A stretch of 64,000 nt of DNA from Leptolinea sp964420995 (GCA_964420995.1 CAYQUX010000001.1:124001-188000), one strand, 5' to 3'. Numbered from the stretch's first letter, positions 7,839 to 16,828 are shown. Notes: generated by a model not told the origin, from the letters alone. Numbers and translations are program-made.

Positions 7839-8855
7839 TTAATAAACCAATTTCTTTGGATCGTTCAAAACCCTCTTACGGAAAATGCGGTACGTCCAGG
7901 CCTGGTAAACCAACACAATGGGCACAAAGATTAGTGCGACAATGGACATGACCTGCAATGTATAAGGACTGGATGACGCGTTATAAATTGTCAGGCTCCA
8001 GTCTGGATTGGCGCTTGAAACCATCACCCGCGGGAACAACGCCAGGAATACGCTCAATGTCACCAGGGCGGTGGTCAGGGAATGAAGTATGAACGCCTTT
8101 CCGAATTGCTTTTTATTGATGAAATACCCCGCCGCGATCGAGCCAAGAATCGCGAGGAAGGGAACAACACCCGCACGAATTCCTTCTTTTGTGGCAATAT
8201 CGGTCTCTACATATGAATAGGCAACGGCAGCCACGAGTAATACCAGCGTGGGAATCCACAATTTAAACGAGAGGGACTTCACCCGCCCTTCCACCGGATC
8301 ACCGGTTTTCAATGCCAGGAACAGACAGCCCTGCAGGGCAAAACCGACAGTGGATAACAACCCGGCCACAAGCGCGTAGGGATTGAGCAAGTTCCAGAAA
8401 CCACCCACATAGTTTTGAGCCGCATCAATGGGAACCCCGCGCAGGAAGTTGGCAAAGGCGACGCCCCATAATAACGCGGGGATAAAACTACCCACGAAAA
8501 TCGCCCAATCCCAGAAGGCCCGCCAGCGGGGATTCTCATCTTTTGAACGGAATTCAAGCGCCACGCCCCGCAGGATCAACCCAACCAGCATGAGGAACAG
8601 TGGAAGATAAAAACCCGAGAACAGCGTGGCATACCAGTTGGGGAATGCCGCGAAGGTCGCCCCACCCGCGGTGATCAGCCAGACCTCGTTTCCGTCCCAG
8701 TGTGGGCCAATCGTGTTGATCACCATTCGCCGTTCGCCATCATTTTTCGCGATGAATGGATGCAGAATACCCACCCCCAGATCAAATCCTTCGAGGATGA
8801 AGTATCCGGTGTAAAGAATCCCGATCAAAACAAACCAGATGATATTCAAGTCCAT
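7839..8855 (-). CDS. cydB: Cytochrome bd ubiquinol oxidase subunit II
   Basis: The second membrane subunit of the bd-type terminal oxidase, which reduces oxygen to water with quinol electrons and has high oxygen affinity. The 338-residue protein starts with the family-typical LNIIWFVLIGILYTGYFILEGFD and has about eight transmembrane helices. GPHWDGNEVWLITAGG is a conserved CydB signature. The ATG at 8855 has GGAG upstream. A longer in-frame start would overlap cydA and is not needed. It lies ten bases downstream of cydA in the same operon. Confidence 0.96.
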   Translation of the reverse strand: MDLNIIWFVLIGILYTGYFILEGFDLGVGILHPFIAKNDGERRMVINTIGPHWDGNEVWLITAGGATFAAFPNWYATLFSGFYLPLFLMLVGLILRGVALEFRSKDENPRWRAFWDWAIFVGSFIPALLWGVAFANFLRGVPIDAAQNYVGGFWNLLNPYALVAGLLSTVGFALQGCLFLALKTGDPVEGRVKSLSFKLWIPTLVLLVAAVAYSYVETDIATKEGIRAGVVPFLAILGSIAAGYFINKKQFGKAFILHSLTTALVTLSVFLALFPRVMVSSANPDWSLTIYNASSSPYTLQVMSIVALIFVPIVLVYQAWTYRIFRKRVLNDPKKLVY

Positions 8856-8865
8856 GATCAATCTC

Positions 8866-10251
8866 CTATCCCCAGAATGCTTCGACGGTCTTTGTATCTG
8901 CCACCGGTTCATCGCCCGGATTTGCCGGTCCGGCTTTGGCATATTTCACCAGCAGATACACGTCCGCTACCATCAATGCCCCGTATAACAGGGTGAAAAC
9001 GATAAGGCTGGTCAGTACCATTCCGACAGTAATGGTGGGTGAAATAGAGTCGGCTGTTTTCAAAACACCGAATACAGCCCAGGGTTGCCGACCCATCTCT
9101 GTCAACAACCAGCCGGTGGTGTTGGCCAGATACGGAAGGGCAATGAAGAATGGGAATAACTTAAGCATCCATTTTTGCGCGAATACCTTCTTACGGTAGG
9201 AGAGGAGTATCGCGTACAATCCCAGCAGAACCATAAGCGTACCGGCACCCACCATCAAGCGGAATGACCAGTAGGCGGTTGTTATCGAAGGGACATAGTT
9301 ACCCGGACCGTACTTTGCTTCGTATTCGGATTGAAGGTCTTTGATCCCTTTGACCTCACCCTTGAATTCGTTATAGGCCAGAAAGCTTAAAACGCCGGGG
9401 ATACGCAGGGAGTAAATATCTTCCTGTGCTTCCTCGTTCACTATGCTGAACACCGAGAATGAAGCGGGGTCTTCCGTATTCCAAAGAGCTTCGGCAGCCG
9501 CCAATTTCATGGGTTGATTCTTGACAATATACTGGGTCTGCGCGTGTCCAACCAGCGCCGTCAGAAAAACCGCGATGGTGCCAAAAATGGCTGCAATTTT
9601 GAAGGATTTCTGGAAGAAAACCTCATGTTTCTGACGAATCAAATGATACGCGCTGATCCCCATGACGAAGAATGCACCGGTGGTGAATCCACCCAGCACA
9701 GTGTGAGGGAACTGGTTCCAGACATACGGATTGGACACCAGCGCACCGAAATCAGTCATCACAGCCCGGGCACCATCCATGGAATAGCCCACCGGGTGTT
9801 GCATGAACGAGTTGGCAATCAGGATCCACAGGGCGGATAAATTACTGCCAATCGCCACCAGCCAGATCGTCACGGCATGCAGTTTCTTTGAAATCTTGTC
9901 CCACCCGAATATCCATAATCCCAGAAAAGTTGATTCGAGGAAGAATGCCAGCAGCGCTTCAATGGCCAAGGGCGCACCGAAGATATCACCGACGAACCGG
10001 GCATAATTGGCCCAGTTCATGCCAAACTGGAATTCCATCACGATACCCGTGACCACTCCCATGGCAAAGTTGATGAGGAAAAGCTTTCCCCAGAACTTCG
10101 TCATACGGCGGTATATCTCGTCACCCCTGGTCACATAAAGGGTTTCCATGATCGCCACCAGCACGGACAGCCCCAGCGTAAGGGGCACAAAGAAAAAGTG
10201 ATACACCGTGGTGGCAGCGAACTGGAGCTGAGAGAGAGTTAATACTGTCAT
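8866..10251 (-). CDS. cydA: Cytochrome bd ubiquinol oxidase subunit I
   Basis: The haem-bearing subunit of cytochrome bd, which oxidises quinol and reduces oxygen in the membrane. His18 in TTVYHFFFVPLTLGL corresponds to the axial haem ligand near residue 19. The conserved GRQPW motif lies after the Q-loop region. The protein has 461 residues, shorter than the Escherichia coli protein (about 522), consistent with the short Q-loop class. GAGGAG precedes the ATG at 10251. The Rrf2 regulator gene ends 29 bases upstream, so regulator, cydA and cydB form one operon. No small CydX-like frame was evident. Confidence 0.97.
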   Translation of the reverse strand: MTVLTLSQLQFAATTVYHFFFVPLTLGLSVLVAIMETLYVTRGDEIYRRMTKFWGKLFLINFAMGVVTGIVMEFQFGMNWANYARFVGDIFGAPLAIEALLAFFLESTFLGLWIFGWDKISKKLHAVTIWLVAIGSNLSALWILIANSFMQHPVGYSMDGARAVMTDFGALVSNPYVWNQFPHTVLGGFTTGAFFVMGISAYHLIRQKHEVFFQKSFKIAAIFGTIAVFLTALVGHAQTQYIVKNQPMKLAAAEALWNTEDPASFSVFSIVNEEAQEDIYSLRIPGVLSFLAYNEFKGEVKGIKDLQSEYEAKYGPGNYVPSITTAYWSFRLMVGAGTLMVLLGLYAILLSYRKKVFAQKWMLKLFPFFIALPYLANTTGWLLTEMGRQPWAVFGVLKTADSISPTITVGMVLTSLIVFTLLYGALMVADVYLLVKYAKAGPANPGDEPVADTKTVEAFWG

Positions 10252-10280
10252 CTGGCACTCCTCAAAACAGATTTTTATTT

Positions 10281-10703
10281 CTATGGCAACATATTGTCTG
10301 ACCCCGGACAAAACCGGTCGAAGTGAACTGACTTAAGTTCGTGTATCAACACCTTTTGAACGTGACGAATGCAATTTTGTACTGGACAGGGTGTATCCAG
10401 CGGGCATTCAGAATCACCAACAAAACAGGCCGATAGCTGGATGGGACCTTCAACGGCTTCATAGATATCGAGCATCGATATTTCCCCCGCCGGCCGGGCC
10501 AGTTGTACTCCACCTTCCCTGCCCGGAAAGGTTTTGATGATATTTTGGCGCCCCAGAAGTGCGATGATCCGGTGCAAAAAGGAAGGAGGAATGTGCATCT
10601 CTTTCTGGATTTGGGAGGTGGGGATGCGTGTGTTTTCACCGGCATTGGCAAGTGCCACAATGACTCGAAAGCTGTAATCAGTTTCCCGGTTAAATCGGAT
10701 CAT
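10281..10703 (-). CDS. Rrf2-family transcriptional regulator with cysteine cluster
   Basis: A 140-residue regulator with an N-terminal winged helix (residues 1-75), including a recognition-helix region (IPPSFLHRIIALL) and a wing (FPGREGGVQLARP). Cys93, Cys100 and Cys106, plus Cys111, match the position and near-spacing of the iron-sulfur ligands of IscR, NsrR and RsrR. It is therefore probably a sensor of redox state, nitric oxide or iron-sulfur status. It is the first gene of the cydAB operon and starts from a strong promoter, so it likely controls its own transcript and cytochrome bd. Its ligand is not identifiable from sequence alone. Confidence 0.93.
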   Translation of the reverse strand: MIRFNRETDYSFRVIVALANAGENTRIPTSQIQKEMHIPPSFLHRIIALLGRQNIIKTFPGREGGVQLARPAGEISMLDIYEAVEGPIQLSACFVGDSECPLDTPCPVQNCIRHVQKVLIHELKSVHFDRFCPGSDNMLP

Positions 10704-10724
10704 AATACCCGTCTTTCTATTACT

Positions 10725-10754
10725 ATCATACTCAACATTTACCTATCTTGTCAA
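10725..10754 (-). promoter_or_regulatory. Promoter of the Rrf2-cydAB operon
   Basis: On the minus strand TTGACA (10749-10754) is separated by 18 bases from TATGAT (10725-10730). This is a near-consensus sigma-A type promoter about 21 bases before the regulator start. Its strength fits repression by the Rrf2 protein, although no clear operator palindrome is obvious. Confidence 0.75.
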
Positions 10755-10776
10755 TGATTAATCTGCCAGTTCACAG

Positions 10777-10785
10777 TGGTATAAT
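10777..10785 (+). promoter_or_regulatory. Extended -10 promoter of prfA
   Basis: TGG-TATAAT is a perfect extended -10. Transcription would start near 10792, about 20 bases before the prfA ATG. It diverges from the Rrf2-cydAB promoter within about 30 bases. Confidence 0.65.
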
Positions 10786-10811
10786 CGCAGGCGATTAATG
10801 GGAAAAATGCC

Positions 10812-11876
10812 ATGCTTGAAAAATTACAGGGAATAGAAGAACGCTATAACGAAATCAATCATCTGTTGGAAGAGACAGGTGAAGACTATCAACGCGCCAC
10901 GGAACTGGCCAAGGAGCGCGCAGAAATTGAGCCCATCGTCCTGAAAACCCGGGAATACCGCGATGCCATCAAACAACGCGAAGAAGCCGAGATGCTGCTG
11001 CAGGAAGATGATGATGAAATGCGTGTGCTGGCCGAATCCGATCTGGAAACACTTGTTCCGAAGATTGAGGGATTGGAGAAAGAGCTGAAATCACTGCTTC
11101 TTCCCAAAGACCCCCGCGATGAGCGCAATGTGATCGTCGAAATTCGCGCCGGTACCGGTGGCGATGAAGCCGCATTGTTTGCCGCCGAGCTGGTGCGTAT
11201 GTATTCCCGTTATGCCGAACGAAAGAATTGGTCGGTTGAGGTCATGTCACAGAATGAGACGGGTATCGGCGGTTACAAAGAGATCATCTTCATGGTCAAA
11301 GGTAAGGGCGCGTTTTCGCGGTTGAAGTGGGAATCCGGTGTGCATCGGGTCCAGCGTGTTCCAGCCACGGAATCCTCCGGCCGCATTCACACATCAACCG
11401 TAACCGTCATTGTGTTGGCGGAAGTGGAAGACGTGGAGATTACAATACCCGAATCTGACATCAAAATCGACGTATATAAATCCGCCGGCGCGGGCGGCCA
11501 GAATGTGCAAAAGAACTCCACCGCGGTACGCATTACCCACATGCCCTCTGGAATCGTGGTTGCCTGCCAGGACGAACGCTCCCAGTTACAGAACAAGTTG
11601 CGGGCAATGAGCATCCTGCGCGCCCGGTTATATGAAATTGAAGAACAAAAACGCATCTCCAGCCTGGAGGCTGACAGGCATTCGCAGGTGGGTTCCGGCG
11701 AACGATCCGAAAAGATCCGCACGTACAATTATCCGCAATCGCGTATCACAGACCACCGTATTAACGTGTCATCCTTCAACATCACCGGTGTGCTGGATGG
11801 TGAACTGGATGTCTTTATTGATGAGCTGTCAATGCGCGATGAAACCGAACGACTGGCCGCCTCCTCCGAGGATTAA
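10812..11876 (+). CDS. prfA: Peptide chain release factor 1
   Basis: This factor reads UAA and UAG stop codons on the ribosome and triggers peptide release. The stop-codon recognition motif is PAT, within RVQRVPATESSGRIHTS; this identifies RF1 rather than RF2. The catalytic GGQ lies in AGAGGQNVQKNSTAVRITH, a variant of the more common GGQHVN.T.SAVR pattern. The length of 354 residues is normal. The gene overlaps prmC, whose product methylates the GGQ glutamine, which is the standard gene pair. Confidence 0.97.
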   Translation: MLEKLQGIEERYNEINHLLEETGEDYQRATELAKERAEIEPIVLKTREYRDAIKQREEAEMLLQEDDDEMRVLAESDLETLVPKIEGLEKELKSLLLPKDPRDERNVIVEIRAGTGGDEAALFAAELVRMYSRYAERKNWSVEVMSQNETGIGGYKEIIFMVKGKGAFSRLKWESGVHRVQRVPATESSGRIHTSTVTVIVLAEVEDVEITIPESDIKIDVYKSAGAGGQNVQKNSTAVRITHMPSGIVVACQDERSQLQNKLRAMSILRARLYEIEEQKRISSLEADRHSQVGSGERSEKIRTYNYPQSRITDHRINVSSFNITGVLDGELDVFIDELSMRDETERLAASSED

Positions 11877-12711
11877 AACGCTCGGCAATTGGCTTGATGA
11901 AGCCCACTGCCGTATGTCTGCTTGCTCCGACAGTCCGTTGCTGGACGCACAATCTCTTGCCGCGCACGTGTTGAAAAAGACTCGCGCCTGGCTGTTGGCC
12001 CATCCGGAACAGATCATCCCTGAATCAGATATTTCTGTCTTGAATTCACTGTTGGATGGATTGCAGGCCGGTCAACCGCTGGCCTACCTGACCGGCGAGC
12101 GTGAATTCTACGGCCGCGTTTTTATCGTACACCCCGGTTTGCTGGTTCCCCGCCCTGAAACAGAATTGCTGATTGAAATCAGTCTGGATTGGTTGAAAAA
12201 GAATCCGGACCGGCATTTCGCGGTAGACGCAGGTTGTGGAACAGGCTGTATTGCCGTAACGCTGGCCGCGGAAAACAGGGACCTGAACGTGGATGCCATC
12301 GATGTGGAACCGCTTGCCGTGGAAACTACGCGAGAAAACGCCAAACGCCATGAAGTGATGGATAGATTAAATCCGATTGTGGGCAACCTGCTTTTATCTA
12401 CACGCAAGAAATACGATCTCATCTGTGCCAATCTGCCGTATATCCCGTCAGAAACATTGCCATCTCTCGCGGTCACGCGCTTTGAGCCTGCTCTGGCGTT
12501 GGATGGCGGCCCGGACGGCCTGCGCCTGATCGAGTCATTGCTGGAACAGGCGGTTGATCACCTGCGCCCGGGTGGTTTGATCACGCTGGAAATTGAAGCG
12601 TCACAGGGTGAATCCGCACCCCAACTGGCGCATCAATACTTCCCGACCTCACAAATCGATCTTCACCCCGACCTGGCGAATTTACCCCGCCTGGTCACCA
12701 TCCAGAATTGA
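11839..12711 (+). CDS. prmC: Release factor glutamine methyltransferase
   Basis: This enzyme transfers a methyl group from SAM to the glutamine of the GGQ motif of release factors. The N-terminal helical domain (about 1-85) is followed by a Rossmann domain with AVDAGCGTGCIAVTLA (SAM binding) and AIDVEPLA. The catalytic tetrapeptide, NPPY in most members, here reads NLPY (ICANLPYIPS). The start at 11839 gives 290 residues, the usual size, and overlaps prfA by 38 bases. An ATG at 11821 is also possible. Anything further upstream is merely a frame inside prfA. Confidence 0.93.
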   Translation: MKPNDWPPPPRIKTLGNWLDEAHCRMSACSDSPLLDAQSLAAHVLKKTRAWLLAHPEQIIPESDISVLNSLLDGLQAGQPLAYLTGEREFYGRVFIVHPGLLVPRPETELLIEISLDWLKKNPDRHFAVDAGCGTGCIAVTLAAENRDLNVDAIDVEPLAVETTRENAKRHEVMDRLNPIVGNLLLSTRKKYDLICANLPYIPSETLPSLAVTRFEPALALDGGPDGLRLIESLLEQAVDHLRPGGLITLEIEASQGESAPQLAHQYFPTSQIDLHPDLANLPRLVTIQN

Positions 12712-12732
12712 TTCTCCAAGAACAGGTTTGAT

Positions 12733-13647
12733 ATGAAAAAGGGCAAATTTCAACCGGGTATTCTGGCATTGATCGGCTGTGTCACCATCTGGGGTTCAAC
12801 ATTTGTGATCACCAAATTTCTCATGAATTCCATCGGTCCGTTCATGGTGATTGGAATTCGTCTGGCGATTTCATTGATCGTTATCACTCCCATCGCGTTG
12901 AAACGCGGGTTTCATTGGAAAATGCTCTGCCAGAGAGATTACCTGATGTTCGGCCTGACAGGGGTAACCCTGTACTTTGGTCTGGCCAATACCGGATTAA
13001 ACCTCACAACGGCAGCCAATGCGGCTCTTATCCAGGCGGCCAATCCGGCAGCGGTAGCGTTCCTATCGGTTCTGTTCTTGAAGGAAACCATTAATTTCCA
13101 ACGCGGTCTGGGAATAACCCTTTCAATCATTGGCGTGCTTCTGGTTTCCGGAATTCCGTCAGCCAGTGGAGAGAGCACATTACCCGGGAATCTGTTGATG
13201 ATTGGCAGTGTTTTCGCCTGGGCTGTCTATACCATCCAGAGTCGAAAAATTCCCCAAAGTGTGGATCCGCTGGTTTCAACCACAGCCAGTTTCTTCACCG
13301 GCCTGTTCTGGCTGCTGCCGTTCATCCTCTGGGAATACGCTCGGTTGGGTGTTCCTGTGATCTCGCCAATCTCCTGGTTATCGCTGGTCTATTTGGGCAC
13401 GATCGCATCCGCCCTGGCTTACTTCCTGTGGAACTTCGCGTTAACTACCGTGGAAGCCTCACAGGCTGCCCCATTTATCAATCTCATTCCCATCATTGGT
13501 TTGTTGTTATCCATACTGGTGGGGGAAACAGTAAGTGCGCTTCAAATCCTTGGAGGGCTGATCGCCATCTTCGGGGTACTGGTCACCCAGAATATTCGTA
13601 TTTTTTCAAAAGGCGGCATTCATGAAAACCCGGATCCTACCTGTTAA
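12733..13647 (+). CDS. EamA/DMT-superfamily transporter
   Basis: An inner-membrane protein of 304 residues with about ten transmembrane helices arranged as two EamA repeats (about 10-140 and 155-290). The first repeat opens with the family-typical CVTIWGSTFVITKFL. The second ends in AAPFINLIPIIGLLLSILVGE. Such proteins export or import metabolites and amino acids, and the substrate cannot be read from sequence. The gene starts 21 bases after prmC, with AGG upstream, and its end overlaps the next gene by 26 bases. It probably belongs to the prfA operon. Confidence 0.9.
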   Translation: MKKGKFQPGILALIGCVTIWGSTFVITKFLMNSIGPFMVIGIRLAISLIVITPIALKRGFHWKMLCQRDYLMFGLTGVTLYFGLANTGLNLTTAANAALIQAANPAAVAFLSVLFLKETINFQRGLGITLSIIGVLLVSGIPSASGESTLPGNLLMIGSVFAWAVYTIQSRKIPQSVDPLVSTTASFFTGLFWLLPFILWEYARLGVPVISPISWLSLVYLGTIASALAYFLWNFALTTVEASQAAPFINLIPIIGLLLSILVGETVSALQILGGLIAIFGVLVTQNIRIFSKGGIHENPDPTC

Positions 13648-14236
13648 TTCATTCGATTCCGTCAAAGAAGCGCTGCGCATCATCCAATCCGGAGGACTGG
13701 TGGCGTTTCCAACTGACACGGTATACGGACTCGCGGCTGATATCCACTCGATCGAAGCCATTGACCGCATCTACCAGGCCAAAGGCCGTGAAATGACCAA
13801 AGCCATTCCAGTCCTTATCGGTCATCTGGACCACCTGGACCAGGTCGCGTCCACTTTTCCCGAAAGCGCGCGAAAACTGGCAGAACGATTCTGGCCCGGC
13901 GCGTTGACACTGGTCATTCCCCGCCGCGCCGACTTGCCTGAAAATCTATCCGCGGAACCAACAGTGGCTGTGCGTATGCCAGATTACGCGCCGGTGCTTA
14001 CCGTATTGCAGCATTGCGGCCCTCTGGCGGTCACCTCGGCCAATCTCAGCGGCCAGGCGAATCCGCTCAGCGCAGAAGATGTCATGCAGCAGTTAAACGG
14101 CCGTATTGATCTGGTACTTGACGGCGGACAGGTGTCGGGCGGGGTGCCATCCACGATCGTGAATTGCACAATCGATCCACCGGTAATAACCCGGCATGGT
14201 GCCATATCCGATATGGACATCTTTTCTGTTCTATAA
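13622..14236 (+). CDS. Sua5/YciO/YrdC-family L-threonylcarbamoyladenylate synthase
   Basis: This enzyme makes threonylcarbamoyl-AMP from threonine, bicarbonate and ATP for the t6A modification of ANN-decoding tRNAs. The 204-residue protein is a single YrdC domain. It contains GGLVAFPTDTVYGLAAD, the nucleotide-binding KGREMTKAIPVLI region and VTSANLSGQ, the KxR...SxN type of pattern. It lacks the Sua5 C-terminal domain, so it is closer to TsaC/YwlC. The ATG lies inside the end of the EamA gene with AAGGCGG upstream, which indicates coupled translation. Confidence 0.93.
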   Translation: MKTRILPVNSFDSVKEALRIIQSGGLVAFPTDTVYGLAADIHSIEAIDRIYQAKGREMTKAIPVLIGHLDHLDQVASTFPESARKLAERFWPGALTLVIPRRADLPENLSAEPTVAVRMPDYAPVLTVLQHCGPLAVTSANLSGQANPLSAEDVMQQLNGRIDLVLDGGQVSGGVPSTIVNCTIDPPVITRHGAISDMDIFSVL

Positions 14237-14294
14237 TTCAGGGAATATCGCTGATCCATCACCAGGCATACACAAAACCGATTTATTTTCGGAG

Positions 14295-14300
14295 TAGAAT
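14295..14300 (+). promoter_or_regulatory. -10 element, candidate leaderless promoter of the LCP gene
   Basis: TAGAAT ends six bases before the ATG at 14307. A GGAG lies 12 bases from the start, which is rather far for a ribosome binding site, so leadered translation from an upstream promoter is the alternative. Confidence 0.4.
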
Positions 14301-14306
14301 CCCTCT

Positions 14307-15740
14307 ATGGATACGAAACCGGTAAAAATCCCCAGCCAACGTGATTTCCCCACTCTTATCATTCAAATAAGTTTCATCATTTTGTCAGTAACCGCGGCAC
14401 TGGTGGCATATCTGGCAATGCGTTCCATCACCTCCTCCTGGAGTCTGACAAGCATCCCGGGTGACCCGCTGTTGAGTGTTGATCCGCTAAAAACAGATTA
14501 CCCTACACCCGAACCTGTAGAGGGGGAAAACGCCGCGGAAATTCCGACCCCGGAGATCAGCGTTACCCTGCAGCCAACCCCGGTTCAATGGGATGGCGTG
14601 AAGCGGGTGACAGTATTGCTGCTGGGTTTGGATTACCGTGATTGGGAGGCAGGAGATACTCCCCGGTCTGATTCCATGATGCTTTTGACAGTCGATCCAC
14701 TCTCATTGAAAGCCGGCATTCTTTCCATCCCCCGCGATATCTGGACTGTCATCCCCGGCTTCGATTATTACAAGATCAACACGGCTTACTTCCTGGGGGA
14801 GCGGTACAAACTACCCGGCGGCGGCCCTCAGTTGGCCAAAGAGACTGTTGAAAACTTCCTGGGCGTTCCCATTGATTTTTACGCGCAGATTGACTTTAAC
14901 ACCTTTGTCGAATTTATTGACGCGCTGGGCGGGTTGGATATGAAGATCAGAGAGCCCATCAAAGTTGATCCTATCGGCCCGGGCAATACGATTATTCTGG
15001 AACCTGGCACGCAAACCCTGAGCGGCGCGGTGGCGCTGGGGTATGCCCGCAACCGCTACACAAAATATGACGACTTTGATCGCGCCAACCGCCAGCAGGA
15101 AGTGTTGATGGCCGTTCGCAACCAGGTAGTCAACCTGAATATGCTGCCCACACTCATTTCAAAAGCCCCAGAACTATATGCCGACCTTTCCGAGGGCTTG
15201 CATACCAACCTTACGCTCGACCAGATCATCCGTCTGGCAAACCTGGCAGCCAGAATACCCCCGGAAAATATCACAAAAGGCGTAATCGACACCCATATGG
15301 TGAACTTTGCCAAAAGCCCGGATGGGCTGGATATTTTGATCCCCATTCCCTCGAAGATTCACGAATTGCGCGATTCAGTTTTCCAGTCGGGCATGGCGGT
15401 GGGAATGCAGCAATTCGATGGTGACTGGGCGGCGATCTTGAAAGAAGAAAATGCCCGCGTGGAAATCAGTGATGCCAGCCGGGTTGACGGTATGGGAGAA
15501 CGCACGGCAGAGTATCTGCGTGCCAATGGTGTGAATGTCACCGGAGTTACGATATCAGCAAATTCATCCACGGTTTCCTATCTAAAAAGCTACACCGGTA
15601 TGGTTTACACCATGCAGTACCTGGCAGATGTATTCGCGATCGATTCCATGCGCATTGAAACGAAATATATCCCTGATTCCCCCATGGATATCACCATAAT
15701 GATCGGAAAAGACTGGGCAAAAAAGGGAGTGGTCCCCTGA
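14307..15740 (+). CDS. LytR-CpsA-Psr (LCP) family wall-polymer ligase with LytR_C domain
   Basis: LCP enzymes transfer polyprenyl-linked glycopolymers to peptidoglycan, or glycosylate proteins, outside the membrane. The 477-residue protein has one N-terminal transmembrane helix (about residues 18-40), then a Pro/Thr-rich linker. The LCP catalytic domain (about 95-310) shows LLLGLDYR, SDSMMLLTVDP, GILSIPRDIWTVIPG and ALGYARNRYTKYDDFDRANRQQ, with the conserved Arg and Asp residues. The C-terminal LytR_C-like domain is about 360-470. It may attach the surface polysaccharide encoded in the downstream clusters; this link is inference. Confidence 0.92.
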   Translation: MDTKPVKIPSQRDFPTLIIQISFIILSVTAALVAYLAMRSITSSWSLTSIPGDPLLSVDPLKTDYPTPEPVEGENAAEIPTPEISVTLQPTPVQWDGVKRVTVLLLGLDYRDWEAGDTPRSDSMMLLTVDPLSLKAGILSIPRDIWTVIPGFDYYKINTAYFLGERYKLPGGGPQLAKETVENFLGVPIDFYAQIDFNTFVEFIDALGGLDMKIREPIKVDPIGPGNTIILEPGTQTLSGAVALGYARNRYTKYDDFDRANRQQEVLMAVRNQVVNLNMLPTLISKAPELYADLSEGLHTNLTLDQIIRLANLAARIPPENITKGVIDTHMVNFAKSPDGLDILIPIPSKIHELRDSVFQSGMAVGMQQFDGDWAAILKEENARVEISDASRVDGMGERTAEYLRANGVNVTGVTISANSSTVSYLKSYTGMVYTMQYLADVFAIDSMRIETKYIPDSPMDITIMIGKDWAKKGVVP

Positions 15741-15763
15741 CAATTCCCTTTTTGTGTGAAAAA

Positions 15764-16425
15764 TTAATACGTCGAATTACTACTTGGTAACAGGGTGAAA
15801 TCCGTCAAATAGGAATGATGCACTTGAGCCTGGATTTCCGGGTTCAGTGTGATCACCCTGGAATCCATCGAACGTGCCCGGATGACCAGACGGGCGGTCT
15901 TCCCGTGGAATTTTAGGCTTCTGCCGGGTTGGAACCTGCTGTCAAAAATGCGTGGTTTGCCAGAAGAACCGCCACACCAGAGTGTATGGTATCCAGCACA
16001 GTTTGCGCGAGTTTTGCGAAACCCGGGCGCGATAGAAAGCCATAGGGGACAGGACCTGTTAACCACGAAGCAGCCTCTGTCAATACCGGGGGAATCCTTC
16101 TCATGGGTAATGTTGAAAACCGATGCGTAGGGGGTATGTGTGTGTATTACGGCATTCACATCTTTACATTCGCGGTAGAAAATGGTGTGCATGCGAAATC
16201 CAGTGATGGGCGTCCATTTACCTTTAACCACCCTGCCAAACATATCGGTGATTACAATATCTTCCGGTTTTATTACACGGTACGGAATGGCGGATGGTGT
16301 TACACCACCAAACCAAATTCACGGTCACATACGCTAATGTTCCCCCCGCGCGCCGTGAGCCAGACCGTCTGGCCCCTGTTGCCTGACCAGTTCAAAACTT
16401 CACTGCATATATTTTCAATTGCCAT
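15764..16425 (-). pseudogene. Class II aldolase/adducin-family gene broken by frameshifts
   Basis: Three frames together rebuild a fuculose-1-phosphate aldolase/ribulose-phosphate epimerase-like protein. The first frame starts at 16425 (MAIENICSEVLNWSG...LTARGGNISV) and hits a TAA at 16300-16302. The second gives VTPSAIPYRVIKPEDIVITD and then the metal-ligand motif VNAVIHTHTPYASVF. At about 16100 the family sequence moves to a third frame (IPPVLTEAASWLTGPVP...VLLANHAFLTAG), which ends in a stop at 15913. It then returns to the second frame (LKFHGKTARL...LNPEIQAQVHHSYLTDF). The last break is explained by one missing C. A functional protein is unlikely unless these are assembly errors. Confidence 0.8.
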
Positions 16426-16590
16426 GGTTCCTCAACACGTATGATTTAAGGGATGCCTTCTTTTCAGGTCATCCAGAAAGTAGATGATTATCAGGCGTCA
16501 ATTATCCGAAGGACATGAAATTTCTCGGAAACAGTTTCAGATGAGCCTGGATGCAAACAACAAATGACCCGGATGGCCTGTGATGTGGTC

Positions 16591-16619
16591 TTGACAACCT
16601 CCCTGCCCTCGGGTAAAAT
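16591..16619 (+). promoter_or_regulatory. Strong promoter of the tRNA-Ala operon
   Basis: TTGACA (16591-16596), a 17-base spacer and TAAAAT (16614-16619) make a near-consensus promoter. The start would be near 16626, just before the first tRNA. No second promoter is obvious before the T-box or leuS. The bases from 16426 to this point hold nothing else that I can support. Confidence 0.8.
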
Positions 16620-16636
16620 GCAATCACTCTGGAGAT

Positions 16637-16709
16637 GGGCCTGTAGCGCAGTTGGGAGCGCGCTTCAATCGCACTGAAGAGGCCGAGGGTTCGAATCCCT
16701 CCAGGTCCA
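16637..16709 (+). tRNA. tRNA-Ala (anticodon CGC)
   Basis: A 73-base cloverleaf with acceptor GGGCCTG/CAGGTCC. It includes the G3-U70 pair that defines alanine identity. The anticodon stem CTTCA/TGAAG carries loop ATCGCAC, hence anticodon CGC for codon GCG. The T arm is GAGGG-TTCGAAT-CCCTC. The 3' CCA is not encoded. Confidence 0.95.
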
Positions 16710-16752
16710 CTGGAACGGGATCGACACAGAAAACAGAGTTTAACAACCGAAT

Positions 16753-16825
16753 GGGCCCATAGCGCAGTTGGGAGCGCGTCTCAATGGCATTGAGAAGGCC
16801 GAGAGTTCGAATCTCTCTGGGTCCA
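16753..16825 (+). tRNA. tRNA-Ala (anticodon GGC)
   Basis: A 73-base cloverleaf with acceptor GGGCCCA/TGGGTCC and the alanine-specific G3-U70 pair. The anticodon stem TCTCA/TGAGA has loop ATGGCAT, hence anticodon GGC for GCC and GCU. The T arm is GAGAG-TTCGAAT-CTCTC and no CCA is encoded. It closely resembles the first tRNA and lies 43 bases from it. The T-box leader starts almost at once after its 3' end. Confidence 0.95.
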
Positions 16826-16828
16826 CAC

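Noticed and set aside
11632..11838. Upstream extension of prmC inside prfA
   Set aside because: It would overlap prfA by over 200 bases and does not resemble the PrmC N-terminal domain.
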